A DNA stretch of 64,000 bases from the NCBI GenBank assembly GCA_047632435.1, contig JBLICU010000009.1, forward strand, positions 1-64,000, read 5' to 3'. Made by a program: the position numbers and the translations under genes. The notes beneath the pieces are model-generated. The model ran no database searches. It saw only the letters and a program-made list of their open reading frames with translations, and had not been told where the DNA came from. Of this stretch, positions 34,659-44,054 are shown one piece after another. Source of the stretch: JAMZMI01 sp047632435. GTDB lineage: Bacteria > Bacteroidota > Bacteroidia > Cytophagales > Cyclobacteriaceae. Position 1 is the first letter of the stretch. Every line of letters starts with the position of its first letter.

Positions 34659-35594
34659 ATGAAAAAAAATACAATCATCAAAGGCTGTTCTTCAGCCTGG
34701 CCAGAACTGGACTATACCCAATGGGGAGAAACGCAAAAGACGATTCATCTATGGACGCAAATAGTTGGTAAAATTCGTCTCAAGGCCATGCCATGGCAGA
34801 ATCATTCCTGGCACACCACTCTCTACATTTCCGCTCGAGGATTCTCAACGGGCAGCATGCCCTATGAGGATGGGATTTTCGAAATTGAATTTGATTTTGA
34901 ATCACATCATTTGGTGATTCGCTCCACGTTCAATGAGCCTGTGATCATGGGACTGGTTGGGAAGTCTGTTTCTGATTTCTATTTGGAACTCATTTCCAAT
35001 CTTCATGAGTTGGGCATTGATATTGCCATACATGGCAAACCGAACGAACTGGAGCAGAGCATCCCATTTGCAGAAAATAAAGTGAACAAAACCTACGACA
35101 CAAATGCTGCACTTAATTATTGGCAAGCTGCAGTAAGTGTCCACAATGTTTTTTCCAAATTCAGGTCAAAATTCATAGGTAAATGCAGTCCTGTGCACCT
35201 TTTTTGGGGCGGATTTGATATTGCGGTGACACGATTTTCGGGAAGAAAAGCACCCCTTCATTCTGGAGGAATGCCCAATATGCCACTTGAAGTTATGCAA
35301 GAAGCTTATTCTCAAGAAGTGAGCAGTTGTGGTTTTTGGCCAGGAGGCGATCAGTTTCCTTTTGCCATTTTTTATTCCTATTGCTACCCAACTCCTCCTG
35401 ATTTTGCTACCTACGGTCAATTGAAAGCCCCGGCATTTTGGAGCAATGACTTGGGTGAATACATCCTTAAATATGATGATGTTCGAATGGCAGATGATCC
35501 GGAAAAAATGCTGCTCGAATTTTTACAATTTACATATAATGCAGGCGCAGAAACAGGAAACTGGGATAGAGAAAAACTAGAAATGGATCATTGA
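34659..35594 (+). CDS. DUF5996 family protein
   Basis: 311 residues, cytoplasmic (no signal peptide). The characteristic start WPELDYTQWGETQKTIHLWT and NHSWHTTLYISARGFSTG, plus VHLFWGGFDIAVTRFSGR and FYSYCYPTPPDF, match DUF5996. The family is widespread in bacteria, uncharacterised, and rich in Trp and His residues. It stands alone between a permease and a small membrane-protein gene, with no operon partner, so context gives no clue to its role. Confidence 0.88.
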   Translation: MKKNTIIKGCSSAWPELDYTQWGETQKTIHLWTQIVGKIRLKAMPWQNHSWHTTLYISARGFSTGSMPYEDGIFEIEFDFESHHLVIRSTFNEPVIMGLVGKSVSDFYLELISNLHELGIDIAIHGKPNELEQSIPFAENKVNKTYDTNAALNYWQAAVSVHNVFSKFRSKFIGKCSPVHLFWGGFDIAVTRFSGRKAPLHSGGMPNMPLEVMQEAYSQEVSSCGFWPGGDQFPFAIFYSYCYPTPPDFATYGQLKAPAFWSNDLGEYILKYDDVRMADDPEKMLLEFLQFTYNAGAETGNWDREKLEMDH

Positions 35595-35849
35595 ATAAAT
35601 TTATAAAACCATAAAAAAGCACCTGCATTGGTTTGCAGATGCTCCAAATTAACTAAACAAAAGTGTGATTTTTAAAGCTTGATCAATGGGCAGTTTAATC
35701 AATTGCCCATTTGTTGGTGACCGTGTTACCATTTTAAAAAATGGTAACGTTCTAAATGTTTCAATGCCTCAAGAATAACTTCATATACCTAAGTATGTTT
35801 AAGATTATTTATAGAAATGATTTTTTGAGGTAGTTGATTACATTTGGGT
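35595..35849. other. Hairpin-rich intergenic region
   Basis: Three hairpins in a row: AGCACCTGCA/TGCAGATGCT at 35618-35643 (on the minus strand followed by TTTTTTAT, like a terminator), AATGGGCA/TGCCCATT at 35685-35711, and GTTACCATTTT/AAAATGGTAAC at 35725-35748. They could be a small RNA on the minus strand ending at 35612, or simply 3'-end stems of the DUF5996 gene. Confidence 0.4.
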
Positions 35850-36218
35850 ATGACATCCCGAACCATTCATATCATACTCGCTATTTTATTCTTTCTCTTC
35901 GCAGCAGTTCAGTACAACGACCCGGATCCTTTGCTATGGATGTTAATTTATGGTTCGGTAGCGATGATTGCCATGCTGAAAATTTATCTCCGCCAAATCA
36001 ATTACCGTCCTTTGATCACCACCTTGATGATTATCATCCTGATGTATTCGCTGTTTTATATCCCTGTATTTATCGACTTTATTGCCAATCCTGATAAGGC
36101 TGACCTACTTGGTAAAATGAAAGTAAACAAACCGTGGATTGAAGGAACGAGGGAATTTCTTGGTTTATTGATTGCTGCTGGGGCTTTGTTGTATATGAGA
36201 AAGAACCCTGCCAAATAA
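35850..36218 (+). CDS. TMEM220-like small membrane protein
   Basis: 122 residues from the ATG at 35850. Four hydrophobic helices are visible (~5-20, 25-42, 52-72, 98-115), and the loop NDPDPLLW after the first helix is the hallmark of the TMEM220 family. Function is unknown in bacteria and eukaryotes. The gene converges with a DUF3859 gene; a 7-bp inverted repeat (CAGTTCA/TGAACTG, 36225-36251) lies between them and may act as a weak bidirectional terminator. Confidence 0.85.
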   Translation: MTSRTIHIILAILFFLFAAVQYNDPDPLLWMLIYGSVAMIAMLKIYLRQINYRPLITTLMIIILMYSLFYIPVFIDFIANPDKADLLGKMKVNKPWIEGTREFLGLLIAAGALLYMRKNPAK

Positions 36219-36261
36219 CTTATCCAGTTCAATTACAATAAACATGAACTGATGACCGCAC

Positions 36262-36654
36262 TCAAATTAGTGAGATCGTTTTAGTAATCAGCTCTTTGCC
36301 ATCAAGCAAAATCGTAAGTTTCCAATTTCCTTTTTTATCCTCTACAGGTTCCCAAATGGTATCTCCAAGGAAAAACCTGAAAGGATTGTGTTTTACTCTA
36401 AAGGTACCTGTAAAGGGTGGTTCCTCATTTCCAGCTTCATCCGTAAAGTGTGGATGACCAATCTCGAAATCTAGATATCTTCCTCTCGCTTTGCGTATCT
36501 CCACGATCATTCCGAACTCAACACCAACTGCTGCTGCTATGGCTGGTTTACATTCTTTGAATTTTGGAAGTGCCTGATTTTCCCTGTCCCAGGAAGTGTA
36601 TTCGCCATAGCTGATGATTTCGATTTCTAAGGGGCGGTTATTTTTCTTTTTCAT
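36262..36654 (-). CDS. DUF3859 domain protein
   Basis: 130 residues from the ATG at 36652-36654 (MKKKNNRPLEIEI); the frame is open to 36678. The domain is beta-sheet-rich with GEYTSWDRENQALPKF, HPHFTDEAGNEEPPFTG and LGDTIWEPVEDKKGNWKLTI, matching DUF3859. No signal peptide, so cytoplasmic. The family has no known function. It is a single gene, convergent with TMEM220. Confidence 0.85.
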   Translation of the reverse strand: MKKKNNRPLEIEIISYGEYTSWDRENQALPKFKECKPAIAAAVGVEFGMIVEIRKARGRYLDFEIGHPHFTDEAGNEEPPFTGTFRVKHNPFRFFLGDTIWEPVEDKKGNWKLTILLDGKELITKTISLI

Positions 36655-36821
36655 TTGTGGCAAACCTATGAACGTCAACTTTCATTCTGCTTTGGCATAA
36701 GATTCTTCTAATCGATCGAATCCTGATCAACTCAATTTCCCAGACAGTTGCAATGAGGAAAACATATATAAATCGGAGCTGGGTTGGGGTCCAGAGATAA
36801 TCAGATTATACGTCAGATACA

Positions 36822-36851
36822 AAAAAAATTATCAATTGGATTAATTTTTTT
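36822..36851. terminator. A/T-rich hairpin, possible terminator
   Basis: AAAAAAATTA (36822-36831) and TAATTTTTTT (36842-36851) form a 10-bp stem with a 10-nt loop, about 50 bp past the end of the T9SS protein gene (minus strand). The stem is weak in GC, so termination is uncertain. Confidence 0.35.
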
Positions 36852-36901
36852 AACGACTTAACAAGCCATTTAATCTATTGAAATTTCCGTCGAGTCATTT
36901 T

Positions 36902-38440
36902 TCATTTAATTACTAACCTTTCCTTAATCACCAAATCTCCGTTTGTCAATAAAAGAAAATAAACTCCTGAGTTTAAGTGATCCAATTCTGAGAGTTCATA
37001 AGAATGGTTTATAGCATTGAATGATTCGGATTTTACCATTCTTCCATTTATATCGATAATCGATATTTCAGTGATTTCATTTTTTAGCATTCCGGAAATG
37101 TTAACCTTAACATGACTCACAGTAGGGTTTGGAAAAATGTTGACCGTCATTTGCAGGGAGTGCAATTGAGTATAAACTACTTCGGTAGGAAAAGTCTCAC
37201 TTTTACCGTCATAGTCAAATTGCTGTAGTCGGTAGAATATCATAGGAGCATTGAGACCTCTGGTGTCCGTGAAACTGTATTTTTGGATGTCAGATGTTGT
37301 GCCATACCCTTGGTGTCTTGAAATGGTTTGAAATTCAAGTCCATCATAAGACTTTTGTACCACTATATACTCATTATTGATTTCTGAGCCTGTAACCCAG
37401 GAAATTTCGACTTGATTGTTAACGTACCTAGCGTCAAAACTGATGAGTTCTATCGGGAGCTCAGTTCCACCGGATATAACACTTCCCTCAATAGGAGGTG
37501 TGAAATTACTGGTATCGTTTCCGGTAGTATCCACAATGTCAAAAATACTAATCACACCGCCATTTGAATCAATCACAATATCTGAGTTGCCTATGTTGAA
37601 GACACCATCTACATTCAATGAACCATCATTAATAGTGATAGTATCCCCATCACTTGCAGAGGCATTGATATCTCCAGTAATATCAAAGGAACCACCATTT
37701 ATGGTTAATGATGCCGGATCAGCATTTCCCCCACTCGTATCTTCAAAATCTAAGTTGGTCCATCCCGATATTACTGCACCATCTTCTACTGTTACCGAGC
37801 TGCCACCCCATATCCAAAAGTCATCATCATCATTCCCGTCATTCGGCGTTCCTGTGAAGGTTGTAGCTATGGTTAATTGAGCGTTCTCATCGGTCCATAA
37901 CCATCCATCCAAAGTGATTGTTCCCCCTGAAAGATCGGAGACTGAATCATCCCTCAACTCCATGCGATCAACATCTAAAGTGCCTCCTGTGACATCTAAT
38001 GTACTATTACCATAGACTCTTAGATCATCGGTTTCCAATTCACCTCCTGTAATCTCGATTGTTGAGTCATCAACCGAAGCATCTCCTGTAAACATGATAT
38101 AGCCTCCTGTAATATAAAGTTCCCCACCATTTGACATACTAAGAATTCCATCACCCCCACTTGAGGTGATAGAAGCTCCTGCAGCTACAGTCATAATTCC
38201 TCCATCCCTTATGGTAATGTCATCAAGCGTTCGCGAAATATTAATCACAAGGTTGAAACCACCTGGCACAAGGTCATCACCGTCAACAACTATGTCGTCA
38301 TTGCTATCAGGTACGGTATTATTTGTCCAGTTTGCAGCATCAGTATAATTAGAAGAAAAACTACCATCCCAAAAATGGGTGTCCGCTGTGGCGCAGGTTA
38401 TTACGAAAATTAGTATGAATGAAAGTATTAAATGCCTCAT
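36902..38440 (-). CDS. Secreted parallel-beta-repeat protein with T9SS sorting domain
   Basis: 512 residues. Signal peptide (~1-19, ending CATAD), then a long run of short beta-helix-like repeats (~20-330) rich in Asp, Gly and Thr (TITDDIT-style, for example DSTIEITGGELETDDL, GSLNVDGVFNIGNSDIVI). A linker leads to the C-terminal T9SS type A sorting domain (~430-512: IFPNPTVSHVKVNISG, EISIIDINGRMVKSE, LNSGVYFLLLTNGD). T9SS carries such proteins across the outer membrane and usually attaches them to the surface. A -7 motif TATCTTTG on the minus strand (complement of 38459-38466) lies just upstream. Confidence 0.88.
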   Translation of the reverse strand: MRHLILSFILIFVITCATADTHFWDGSFSSNYTDAANWTNNTVPDSNDDIVVDGDDLVPGGFNLVINISRTLDDITIRDGGIMTVAAGASITSSGGDGILSMSNGGELYITGGYIMFTGDASVDDSTIEITGGELETDDLRVYGNSTLDVTGGTLDVDRMELRDDSVSDLSGGTITLDGWLWTDENAQLTIATTFTGTPNDGNDDDDFWIWGGSSVTVEDGAVISGWTNLDFEDTSGGNADPASLTINGGSFDITGDINASASDGDTITINDGSLNVDGVFNIGNSDIVIDSNGGVISIFDIVDTTGNDTSNFTPPIEGSVISGGTELPIELISFDARYVNNQVEISWVTGSEINNEYIVVQKSYDGLEFQTISRHQGYGTTSDIQKYSFTDTRGLNAPMIFYRLQQFDYDGKSETFPTEVVYTQLHSLQMTVNIFPNPTVSHVKVNISGMLKNEITEISIIDINGRMVKSESFNAINHSYELSELDHLNSGVYFLLLTNGDLVIKERLVIK

Positions 38441-38557
38441 AGCTTAACAATTAATTGCCAAAGATAAATTAAACCTAAAACTAAACCACACTTAAATATA
38501 ACTTTACCCTTTGTATGCTAATGAACCTGTTCAAGATATCGGATTACCAAATCCGAA

Positions 38558-38971
38558 TCAATTATTTTCAAACTGAGTGCCGCATTTTTTACATTCGTAG
38601 ACACTTTTTGTGGATAAAGGCAAAAATGAAAAGATCATCATCCAGGATATATTTACGAACTTTTTGAAGCCTTTGGCAGATCTAATATTCGCATAGAAAT
38701 CTTCTGACCCACATTTGGGGCATTGGAGAACCTCATCTTGCTCATTAGAATACTTTCCATGATCGATGACAACCAAAGTAGCCTTTGCCTCCTCCAAAAA
38801 AGATTCCGGTACTTTCAGTTTGATCCCTCCCGAATACATGCCTTGAAAAGGTACAAGCGTCGTGATATTCTCGTCGAAAAGAAAACAGGGAATGCCTTCA
38901 CTTTCCAATTTAGATTTTAACAAGTGCGCATCCACTGAAAATTGAAAAGTTCTAAGCGTTATCAATTTCAT
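38558..38971 (-). CDS. DUF2007 domain protein with C-terminal zinc ribbon
   Basis: 137 residues. The N-terminal DUF2007 domain (~1-70, LITLRTFQFSVDAHLLKSKL, ESEGIPCFL) is a signal-transduction-like ferredoxin fold; ~80-135 is a treble-clef zinc ribbon with CPKCGSEDF and CKKCGTQFENN. A hydrophobic stretch (~105-122) may tether it to the membrane. The start overlaps the lactonase stop by 4 bases (ATGA). It is last gene of the truA operon. Function unknown. Confidence 0.82.
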   Translation of the reverse strand: MKLITLRTFQFSVDAHLLKSKLESEGIPCFLFDENITTLVPFQGMYSGGIKLKVPESFLEEAKATLVVIDHGKYSNEQDEVLQCPKCGSEDFYANIRSAKGFKKFVNISWMMIFSFLPLSTKSVYECKKCGTQFENN

Positions 38972-40098
38972 CTTTTCCTGAAAAACCTGATTCCCTGAGG
39001 TGCCTTAGGTGTGGACACTTCTCCAACTTTCTCAAAAAATCCAGTCGTATAATCAATCTTCAAGATTGAAACCTGATCAGATCTTTTGTTGGCCACCAAA
39101 ATAAAATTACCGCTTGGATCAATGGCAAAAGCCCTTGGCCACTCACCGCCACAAGATTTGATGCCGACACGAGTCAAAACCCCATTGGTTTGATTCACTT
39201 TGAAAATGGCCAGACTGTTGTGCCCGCGGTTAGAAGCATACAGATATTGACCATTTGGCGTCATATGGATATCCGCAGATTTGTTGAACTCGGTGAAATC
39301 TTCAGGTAGCGTGCTCACAGTATTGATGGTGTCTCTAAAACCCTTTGCCGGATCAAAATTAAATCCGGTCACATGACCGGTGAGTTCATGTAGCACATAC
39401 ACAAATTGATTGCTTGGGTGAATCGTCAAATGTCTCGGTCCTCCTCCTGGCCTAATTTTCGCGATAAATTCTTCATCAGTCGGGATAAGATTCCCAGCAT
39501 CATCAAGTGCATAAACCAATACATCATCAATACCCAAATCAGGAACAAGAATTAGGTTGCTTTGGGGGACAGGGTAAACCATATGTACATGTGCTCTTTC
39601 CTGTCTTTCAGCATTGATACTAGTGCCTCTGTGTTCAAATCCTGAAACATGTGATCCAATGGAACCATCTTCTTTGAGATTGTAGCTGGCCAAACTGCCA
39701 GAGGAATAATAACCTACTATAAGATATTTATGATCATTGGAAATGCTCACATAACAAGCACCCCTTCCTGTTATTGGAATCTTATTCAACAAAGTCAATC
39801 CTCCTGTTTCTGGTTCGATCTTATATGCCGAGATGACTTCCTGGCTGATACTGTAAAGTCTGCTTGTCGTTGAATCTATTGCCAAATAGGAAGATGTTGC
39901 GAGCGTTGAATCCACTGAAACTGACTTCAACTCCGCCGTTTTTGGATTCCATTCAAAGATGCCAATAGCAGCATCTTCGGGATTATCAGACGCCACATAC
40001 ATGTAAAATGAATCGCTCTTTTCTGCTTTTTCCTGACAGGCAGCCAAAAAAAAGAACATGATGGCAATTGAAAATAAACCGATAAAGTATTTTTTCAT
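38968..40098 (-). CDS. Lactonase family (6-phosphogluconolactonase-like) seven-bladed propeller lipoprotein
   Basis: 376 residues. A lipobox (FLAAC, Cys21) directs it to the periplasm or outer membrane. The body is a beta-propeller with conserved blade ends (GIFEWNPKTAELKSV, GGLTLLNKIPITGRGACYVS, RPGGGPRHLTIHPSNQFVYV, GQYLYASNRGHNSLAIFKVN, DPSGNFILVANKRSDQVSIL). This is the Pgl/YbhE family, which hydrolyses sugar lactones. A lipoprotein form outside the cytoplasm would not act in the pentose phosphate pathway, so the substrate is probably an external lactone. Confidence 0.87.
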   Translation of the reverse strand: MKKYFIGLFSIAIMFFFLAACQEKAEKSDSFYMYVASDNPEDAAIGIFEWNPKTAELKSVSVDSTLATSSYLAIDSTTSRLYSISQEVISAYKIEPETGGLTLLNKIPITGRGACYVSISNDHKYLIVGYYSSGSLASYNLKEDGSIGSHVSGFEHRGTSINAERQERAHVHMVYPVPQSNLILVPDLGIDDVLVYALDDAGNLIPTDEEFIAKIRPGGGPRHLTIHPSNQFVYVLHELTGHVTGFNFDPAKGFRDTINTVSTLPEDFTEFNKSADIHMTPNGQYLYASNRGHNSLAIFKVNQTNGVLTRVGIKSCGGEWPRAFAIDPSGNFILVANKRSDQVSILKIDYTTGFFEKVGEVSTPKAPQGIRFFRKR

Positions 40099-40105
40099 AA
40101 AAGTG

Positions 40106-40654
40106 TTATTTAATCCAGCCTTCGATAGACATGGAATTATCCAGAAAATAAATTTCCATAAAAAAAGGTTCTAGCTCAATTGCCAAATCAATGGATTTAG
40201 CCATTATAAGTGTCTCCACATTTTCTGTAGTAGGTCGCACAGAAGGATGCATACTTAAAAAGACAGCATATCTTTTATTTGAATGGTACTCTCGCATGTC
40301 AAAATCCATGGGGATTTCTGCCATATCTTCTTCGAGAGAGATACCGATAAATTCTTCAATATCATAAGCCCCAATACTGTCATTGACGTAATGAACAACA
40401 ATGAGTTCCCCGTTGATCTTTTTGTTTTCAATTAATTCACGACATTTTAGGATGTGCTCATCTATGATTTTGTCCGAATGCATGGTTTTAAAATATTTTC
40501 CCACCACGATTCTTTTGATTGGCTGCAGCTGATATATTTCATAAGTGTCTAAACCTCCCAAATCTTTATAGAGGCTATAAAGTGCTCCGCCAATCACACC
40601 AATAGAAACAAGGATGATGGTGGCATAAATGAGCCTCATTTTTTTTATGTTCAT
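40106..40654 (-). CDS. Membrane-anchored protein of unknown function, perhaps GyrI-like
   Basis: 182 residues. One N-terminal membrane helix (~7-28), then a soluble domain with PIKRIVVGKYFKTMHSD, IGISLEEDMAEIPMDFDMRE and RYAVFLSMHPSV. The order of beta strand, charged helix and EEF/EED motifs loosely recalls GyrI-like/SOUL ligand-binding domains, but I am not sure. Its start overlaps the ABC transporter stop by 4 bases, so it is translationally coupled to it. Role unknown. Confidence 0.65.
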   Translation of the reverse strand: MNIKKMRLIYATIILVSIGVIGGALYSLYKDLGGLDTYEIYQLQPIKRIVVGKYFKTMHSDKIIDEHILKCRELIENKKINGELIVVHYVNDSIGAYDIEEFIGISLEEDMAEIPMDFDMREYHSNKRYAVFLSMHPSVRPTTENVETLIMAKSIDLAIELEPFFMEIYFLDNSMSIEGWIK

Positions 40655-42417
40655 GCGCTTAGGACTTCCTTGTATTGCATCTTGTGTAGTTGGGAATAAG
40701 TACCTTCTTTTCTCAATAGTTGATCGTGTGTGCCTGCCTCCACTATTTCGCCTTTATCCAAAACTAAGATTTTATTGGCGTTTTGTATGGTTGAGAGTCT
40801 ATGTGCTATCACAATGGAGGTTCTGCCCTTCATCAGTTTTTGAATAGCCCCCTGAATAAGTTCTTCTGTTTCGGTATCGACAGATGAGGTGGCTTCATCC
40901 AGCACTATGATTTTCGGATCATATACCATCGCTCTCACGAATGAAATCAACTGTCGCTGACCTACTGACAAGGTTGCTCCGCGTTCCATGACGTTGTAAT
41001 CATATCCTCCGGGCAAGCGCTCAATGAACGTTTTAGCACCAACCATGTCAGCTGCTTCTTTCACCTTTGCCATGGTAATGTCAGGATTTCGGAGTGTGAT
41101 GTTGTTATATATGGTGTCTGAAAAAAGGAACACATCTTGAAGCACCACAGCAATGTGCCTCCTTAGATTGGAAAGGTCATAATCTCTGATGTTTCTACCA
41201 TCAAGCTCAATGCTTCCCTGATTTATGTCATAAAACCGATTGAGCAGGTTGATGACAGATGATTTTCCAGCGCCCGTAGCACCTACCAAAGCCAATATTT
41301 CGCCTTGCTTCACTTCAAAATTGATATTACGAAGCACCCAATCTTCATCATTGTAAGCAAACCAAACATTTTTGAAACTTACATCGCCTGCCAATTCTTC
41401 CGGCGAATAATCTCCATTTTCTGCTATGTATTCTTTGCTATCCAGCAAGTCGAGGATTCGGTTTGAGCTCACAATCCCCATCTGCAAGGTGTTAAATCGA
41501 TCCGCGATCATTCTAATAGGTCGGAAAAACATCTGGATATACATGATAAAGGCGATCAAAACACCGAGCGTGATTTCTTGCTGAATCACACCACTCGCAC
41601 CCCACCAAACGACCAATCCAATGCCTCCAGCCTGAATAATCTCCGCTACTGGAAAATAGATAGAGTAATACATGACAGATCGTATATTGGCTTTTTTGTG
41701 CTCGTTGTTGATCGCTTCAAATTTTTGATACTCTCGTTTTTCCGCGTTAAAGATTTGTACGATATTCATCCCGGTGATATGCTCCTGCACGAAAGTGTTC
41801 AGATTACTTACTGCGGTGCGAACTTCATTGAAAGAGTCTTTTACTTTTTCCTTAAAAATGTAGGTGGCAAAAAGAAGAATCGGTAGAAGAGCCAAACTGA
41901 CTAGTGTCAATTGCCAGCTGGTCCAAAGCATCAAACCCAAGATCACCAGCAGTTGCAAAACATCCGCCACCATTCCGGCAATACCTGTACTGAATACCTC
42001 GGAAAGTGTTTCAATGTCGGAAACATTTCTAGTCACCAAGCGGCCAATAGGTGTTTTATCAAAAAACCGTAATCTGAGATTTTGAATATGATTGAATAAC
42101 TTAATTCGGATATCTTTAATGATATACTGACCAAGCCAACCTGAAATATAAGTGTGATAATATTGCACAATTGACTGAGCAATGAGAATAACAATTAAAA
42201 GAATGGTCATGTTGACCAGCCCTTGATAATTTCCAACTGCTACATCCTCATCGATTGTTTTTTGAATCAAAAAAGGTTTGATTGGAGTAAGTATGGCTAG
42301 GGCGACTGTCAGTAGCACCACAAAATAAAACTTACCCATATAAGGTTTTGCAAAGGCAAAAAGCCTTCCAAGCACCTTCAAATCAACAATACTCCCGCTT
42401 ACTTTTTCTTTTTCCAA
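40651..42417 (-). CDS. ABC exporter, fused permease-ATPase (MdlB-like)
   Basis: 588 residues. Six transmembrane helices (~1-320) precede an ATPase domain with Walker A VGATGAGKSS, Q-loop, signature LSVGQRQL, Walker B IIVLDEATSSVDTETEE and switch His in IAHRLSTIQ. Unlike the 25-kb exporter it keeps the standard Walker B Glu. The truA gene ends 3 bp before its start, and two downstream genes overlap it, so it belongs to a five-gene minus-strand operon. Possible roles are lipid or drug export. Confidence 0.92.
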   Translation of the reverse strand: MEKEKVSGSIVDLKVLGRLFAFAKPYMGKFYFVVLLTVALAILTPIKPFLIQKTIDEDVAVGNYQGLVNMTILLIVILIAQSIVQYYHTYISGWLGQYIIKDIRIKLFNHIQNLRLRFFDKTPIGRLVTRNVSDIETLSEVFSTGIAGMVADVLQLLVILGLMLWTSWQLTLVSLALLPILLFATYIFKEKVKDSFNEVRTAVSNLNTFVQEHITGMNIVQIFNAEKREYQKFEAINNEHKKANIRSVMYYSIYFPVAEIIQAGGIGLVVWWGASGVIQQEITLGVLIAFIMYIQMFFRPIRMIADRFNTLQMGIVSSNRILDLLDSKEYIAENGDYSPEELAGDVSFKNVWFAYNDEDWVLRNINFEVKQGEILALVGATGAGKSSVINLLNRFYDINQGSIELDGRNIRDYDLSNLRRHIAVVLQDVFLFSDTIYNNITLRNPDITMAKVKEAADMVGAKTFIERLPGGYDYNVMERGATLSVGQRQLISFVRAMVYDPKIIVLDEATSSVDTETEELIQGAIQKLMKGRTSIVIAHRLSTIQNANKILVLDKGEIVEAGTHDQLLRKEGTYSQLHKMQYKEVLSA

Positions 42418-42420
42418 AAT

Positions 42421-43167
42421 CTATTTGATATAGATGTGCTCGGGGTATGAAACCCACGTCAAATATAAACCTTCCGGTGGTACCGCTCTTCCTGCCTTTC
42501 GTCTATCCCCACTTTCCAAAACAAGTTTTAATTGCTCAATCGTCATTCTCCCCTGACCAATTTCAAGCAGTGTACCTACCATCGCTCTTACCATTCCTCT
42601 CAAAAACCTGTTGGCGCTAACGCGAAAAACAGAACCATCGTTGGTCTGATCCCACTTTATTTCTTTGATCTCACAATGGAAATGATTGACTTCTGTCTGA
42701 ACCCTGCTGAATGCCTGAAAGTTTCGCCACGTGCTAATTAATTGACATGCTTCACTGATTTGATCCCAATCCAGATCCCCTTTAAAATGATAAGATTGGC
42801 CATCATTGAATGGATTTTTGTGGTGGTGGATATGGTATTCGTAGGATCGCAAGTCAGCATCAAAGCGCGCATGAGCTGTTTCTATTACTTTGCTGCATGC
42901 ATTTATTGAGATCGTTTTTGGAAGTAATGAATTGAGTTTAAAAATCAATTTATCGGAATCCAATTCATTTTCAGTATCAAAATGAGCGATCTGATGAGTG
43001 GCGTGCACACCAGTATCAGTGCGGCCACTTCCTAGACAATCCGTTTTCTCCCTCAAAATGGTGCTCAAAGCAGAATTGATTTCAGCTTGAACCGTGCACG
43101 CATTGTCCTGCACTTGCCAGCCATGAAAGGCCGTTCCCATATATGCTATGTCAAGAAAATATCGCAT
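42421..43167 (-). CDS. truA: tRNA pseudouridine(38-40) synthase
   Basis: About 249 residues from the ATG at 43165-43167 (MRYFLDIAYMGTAFHGWQ), preferred over the frame start at 43185. Family motifs: YMGTAFHGWQVQDN, the catalytic Asp in GSGRTDTGVHATHQIAHF, FNSLLPKTISI, YRFRR-like region FRVSANRFLRGMVRAMVGTL. TruA makes pseudouridine at positions 38-40 of the tRNA anticodon arm. It leads an operon with an ABC exporter, as in many Bacteroidota, and is divergent from the DUF4293 gene. Confidence 0.93.
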   Translation of the reverse strand: MRYFLDIAYMGTAFHGWQVQDNACTVQAEINSALSTILREKTDCLGSGRTDTGVHATHQIAHFDTENELDSDKLIFKLNSLLPKTISINACSKVIETAHARFDADLRSYEYHIHHHKNPFNDGQSYHFKGDLDWDQISEACQLISTWRNFQAFSRVQTEVNHFHCEIKEIKWDQTNDGSVFRVSANRFLRGMVRAMVGTLLEIGQGRMTIEQLKLVLESGDRRKAGRAVPPEGLYLTWVSYPEHIYIK

Positions 43168-43190
43168 CGTGCAAATTAATAGCATATTGA

Positions 43191-43221
43191 TTGCCTAATT
43201 GGTAAGGGATCAGCACTTTTG
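43191..43221 (+). promoter_or_regulatory. Probable promoter of the DUF4293 gene
   Basis: TTG at 43191-43193, then 20 nt, then CACTTTTG at 43214-43221 (one mismatch to TAnnTTTG). The DUF4293 start codon follows 16 bases after the -7 box. Confidence 0.5.
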
Positions 43222-43237
43222 CTCAAATTTTAAAACC

Positions 43238-43723
43238 ATGATCCAGAGAATCCAATCTATATTCTTATTATTAGTCGCAGTAGTCATGATCGCCACCTTA
43301 TTTTTTCCTTTTTGGGAAGAGTCGAGTATGGAATCAAAAGAAGTGGTTACCATCAACGCATTTGAACTTGTATATGCACAGACCAGCGACCTTGTAGGAC
43401 CAACGGTCATCAGCACTAAGCCTACCTGGTACATTTCAGTGCTAGCCATATTGGCCGCCGCAGTAGCTATGTTTTCTATTTTTCAATACAAAAACAGACT
43501 CAGACAAATCCAGCTTGGAGCACTTAACTCCCTATTAATGGGTGGAAATATTGCATTGGTTTATTACTTCTCAACCAAAGGGGAGCCCATCATAGCAAAC
43601 CATCAAGGAGATTTCTTATTCGGATTTTTTATTGTTGCAGCAGGTTTGTTTTTCAATGCGCTGGCCAACCGATTCATCAGAAATGATGAAAAATTGGTTA
43701 AAAGTGCTGATAGGATCAGATAA
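43238..43723 (+). CDS. DUF4293 family membrane protein
   Basis: 161 residues from the ATG at 43238 (MIQRIQSIFLLLVAVVMI), preferred over the frame start at 43199, which lies upstream of the predicted transcription start. Four transmembrane helices are visible (~5-26, 62-80, 90-112, 120-142). DUF4293 is a Bacteroidota membrane family with no known function. It is divergent from truA and converges with the MazF-like gene, overlapping it by 8 bp. Confidence 0.83.
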   Translation: MIQRIQSIFLLLVAVVMIATLFFPFWEESSMESKEVVTINAFELVYAQTSDLVGPTVISTKPTWYISVLAILAAAVAMFSIFQYKNRLRQIQLGALNSLLMGGNIALVYYFSTKGEPIIANHQGDFLFGFFIVAAGLFFNALANRFIRNDEKLVKSADRIR

Positions 43724-44054
43724 GATCAAGGATGATTTGGAGCGACTGGTTGACTTTTGAATGGTATTCATCTGGGAGTTTACCCAGTTTCTGAATAAAC
43801 CTGCGGTTATCAAGTGCCCTTAGTTGATCGAGCAGCATGACAGCATTTTTATCCATGCCCACTTCATCAGCTTGAGCGAAGATATAAAATGTCTTTTCCT
43901 CCCAAGGGTTAGATGATAATGGACAAATGATTGTTGAAGGATGGTAGTGGTTGAAAAGATCAAATTGAAGAACGAGTACGGGTCTAATTTTTCCAACCTC
44001 TGTACCTTTGGAAGGATTGAGGTTGGCTAGCCAAATATCAAGTTTTTCCATCAT
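43716..44054 (-). CDS. MazF/PemK family toxin (endoribonuclease)
   Basis: 113 residues from the ATG at 44052-44054; the frame extends to 44225 but lacks a MazF start there, and the overlapping antitoxin explains it. It has the MazF core IWLANLNPSKGTEVGKIRPVLVLQ-like strand region (PSKGTEVGKIRPVLVLQ), the STIICPLSSNP segment and a C-terminal helix. MazF toxins cut mRNA at short sites. The start overlaps the antitoxin end by ~17 bp, the usual antitoxin-first toxin-antitoxin layout. Convergent with DUF4293 (8-bp overlap). Confidence 0.88.
   Translation of the reverse strand: MMEKLDIWLANLNPSKGTEVGKIRPVLVLQFDLFNHYHPSTIICPLSSNPWEEKTFYIFAQADEVGMDKNAVMLLDQLRALDNRRFIQKLGKLPDEYHSKVNQSLQIILDLI

Noticed and set aside
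37416..37880. Plus-strand 154-residue frame opposite the T9SS beta-repeat protein
   Set aside because: Shadow of a repetitive Asp/Gly/Thr-coding region; the minus-strand protein has a signal peptide and sorting domain.
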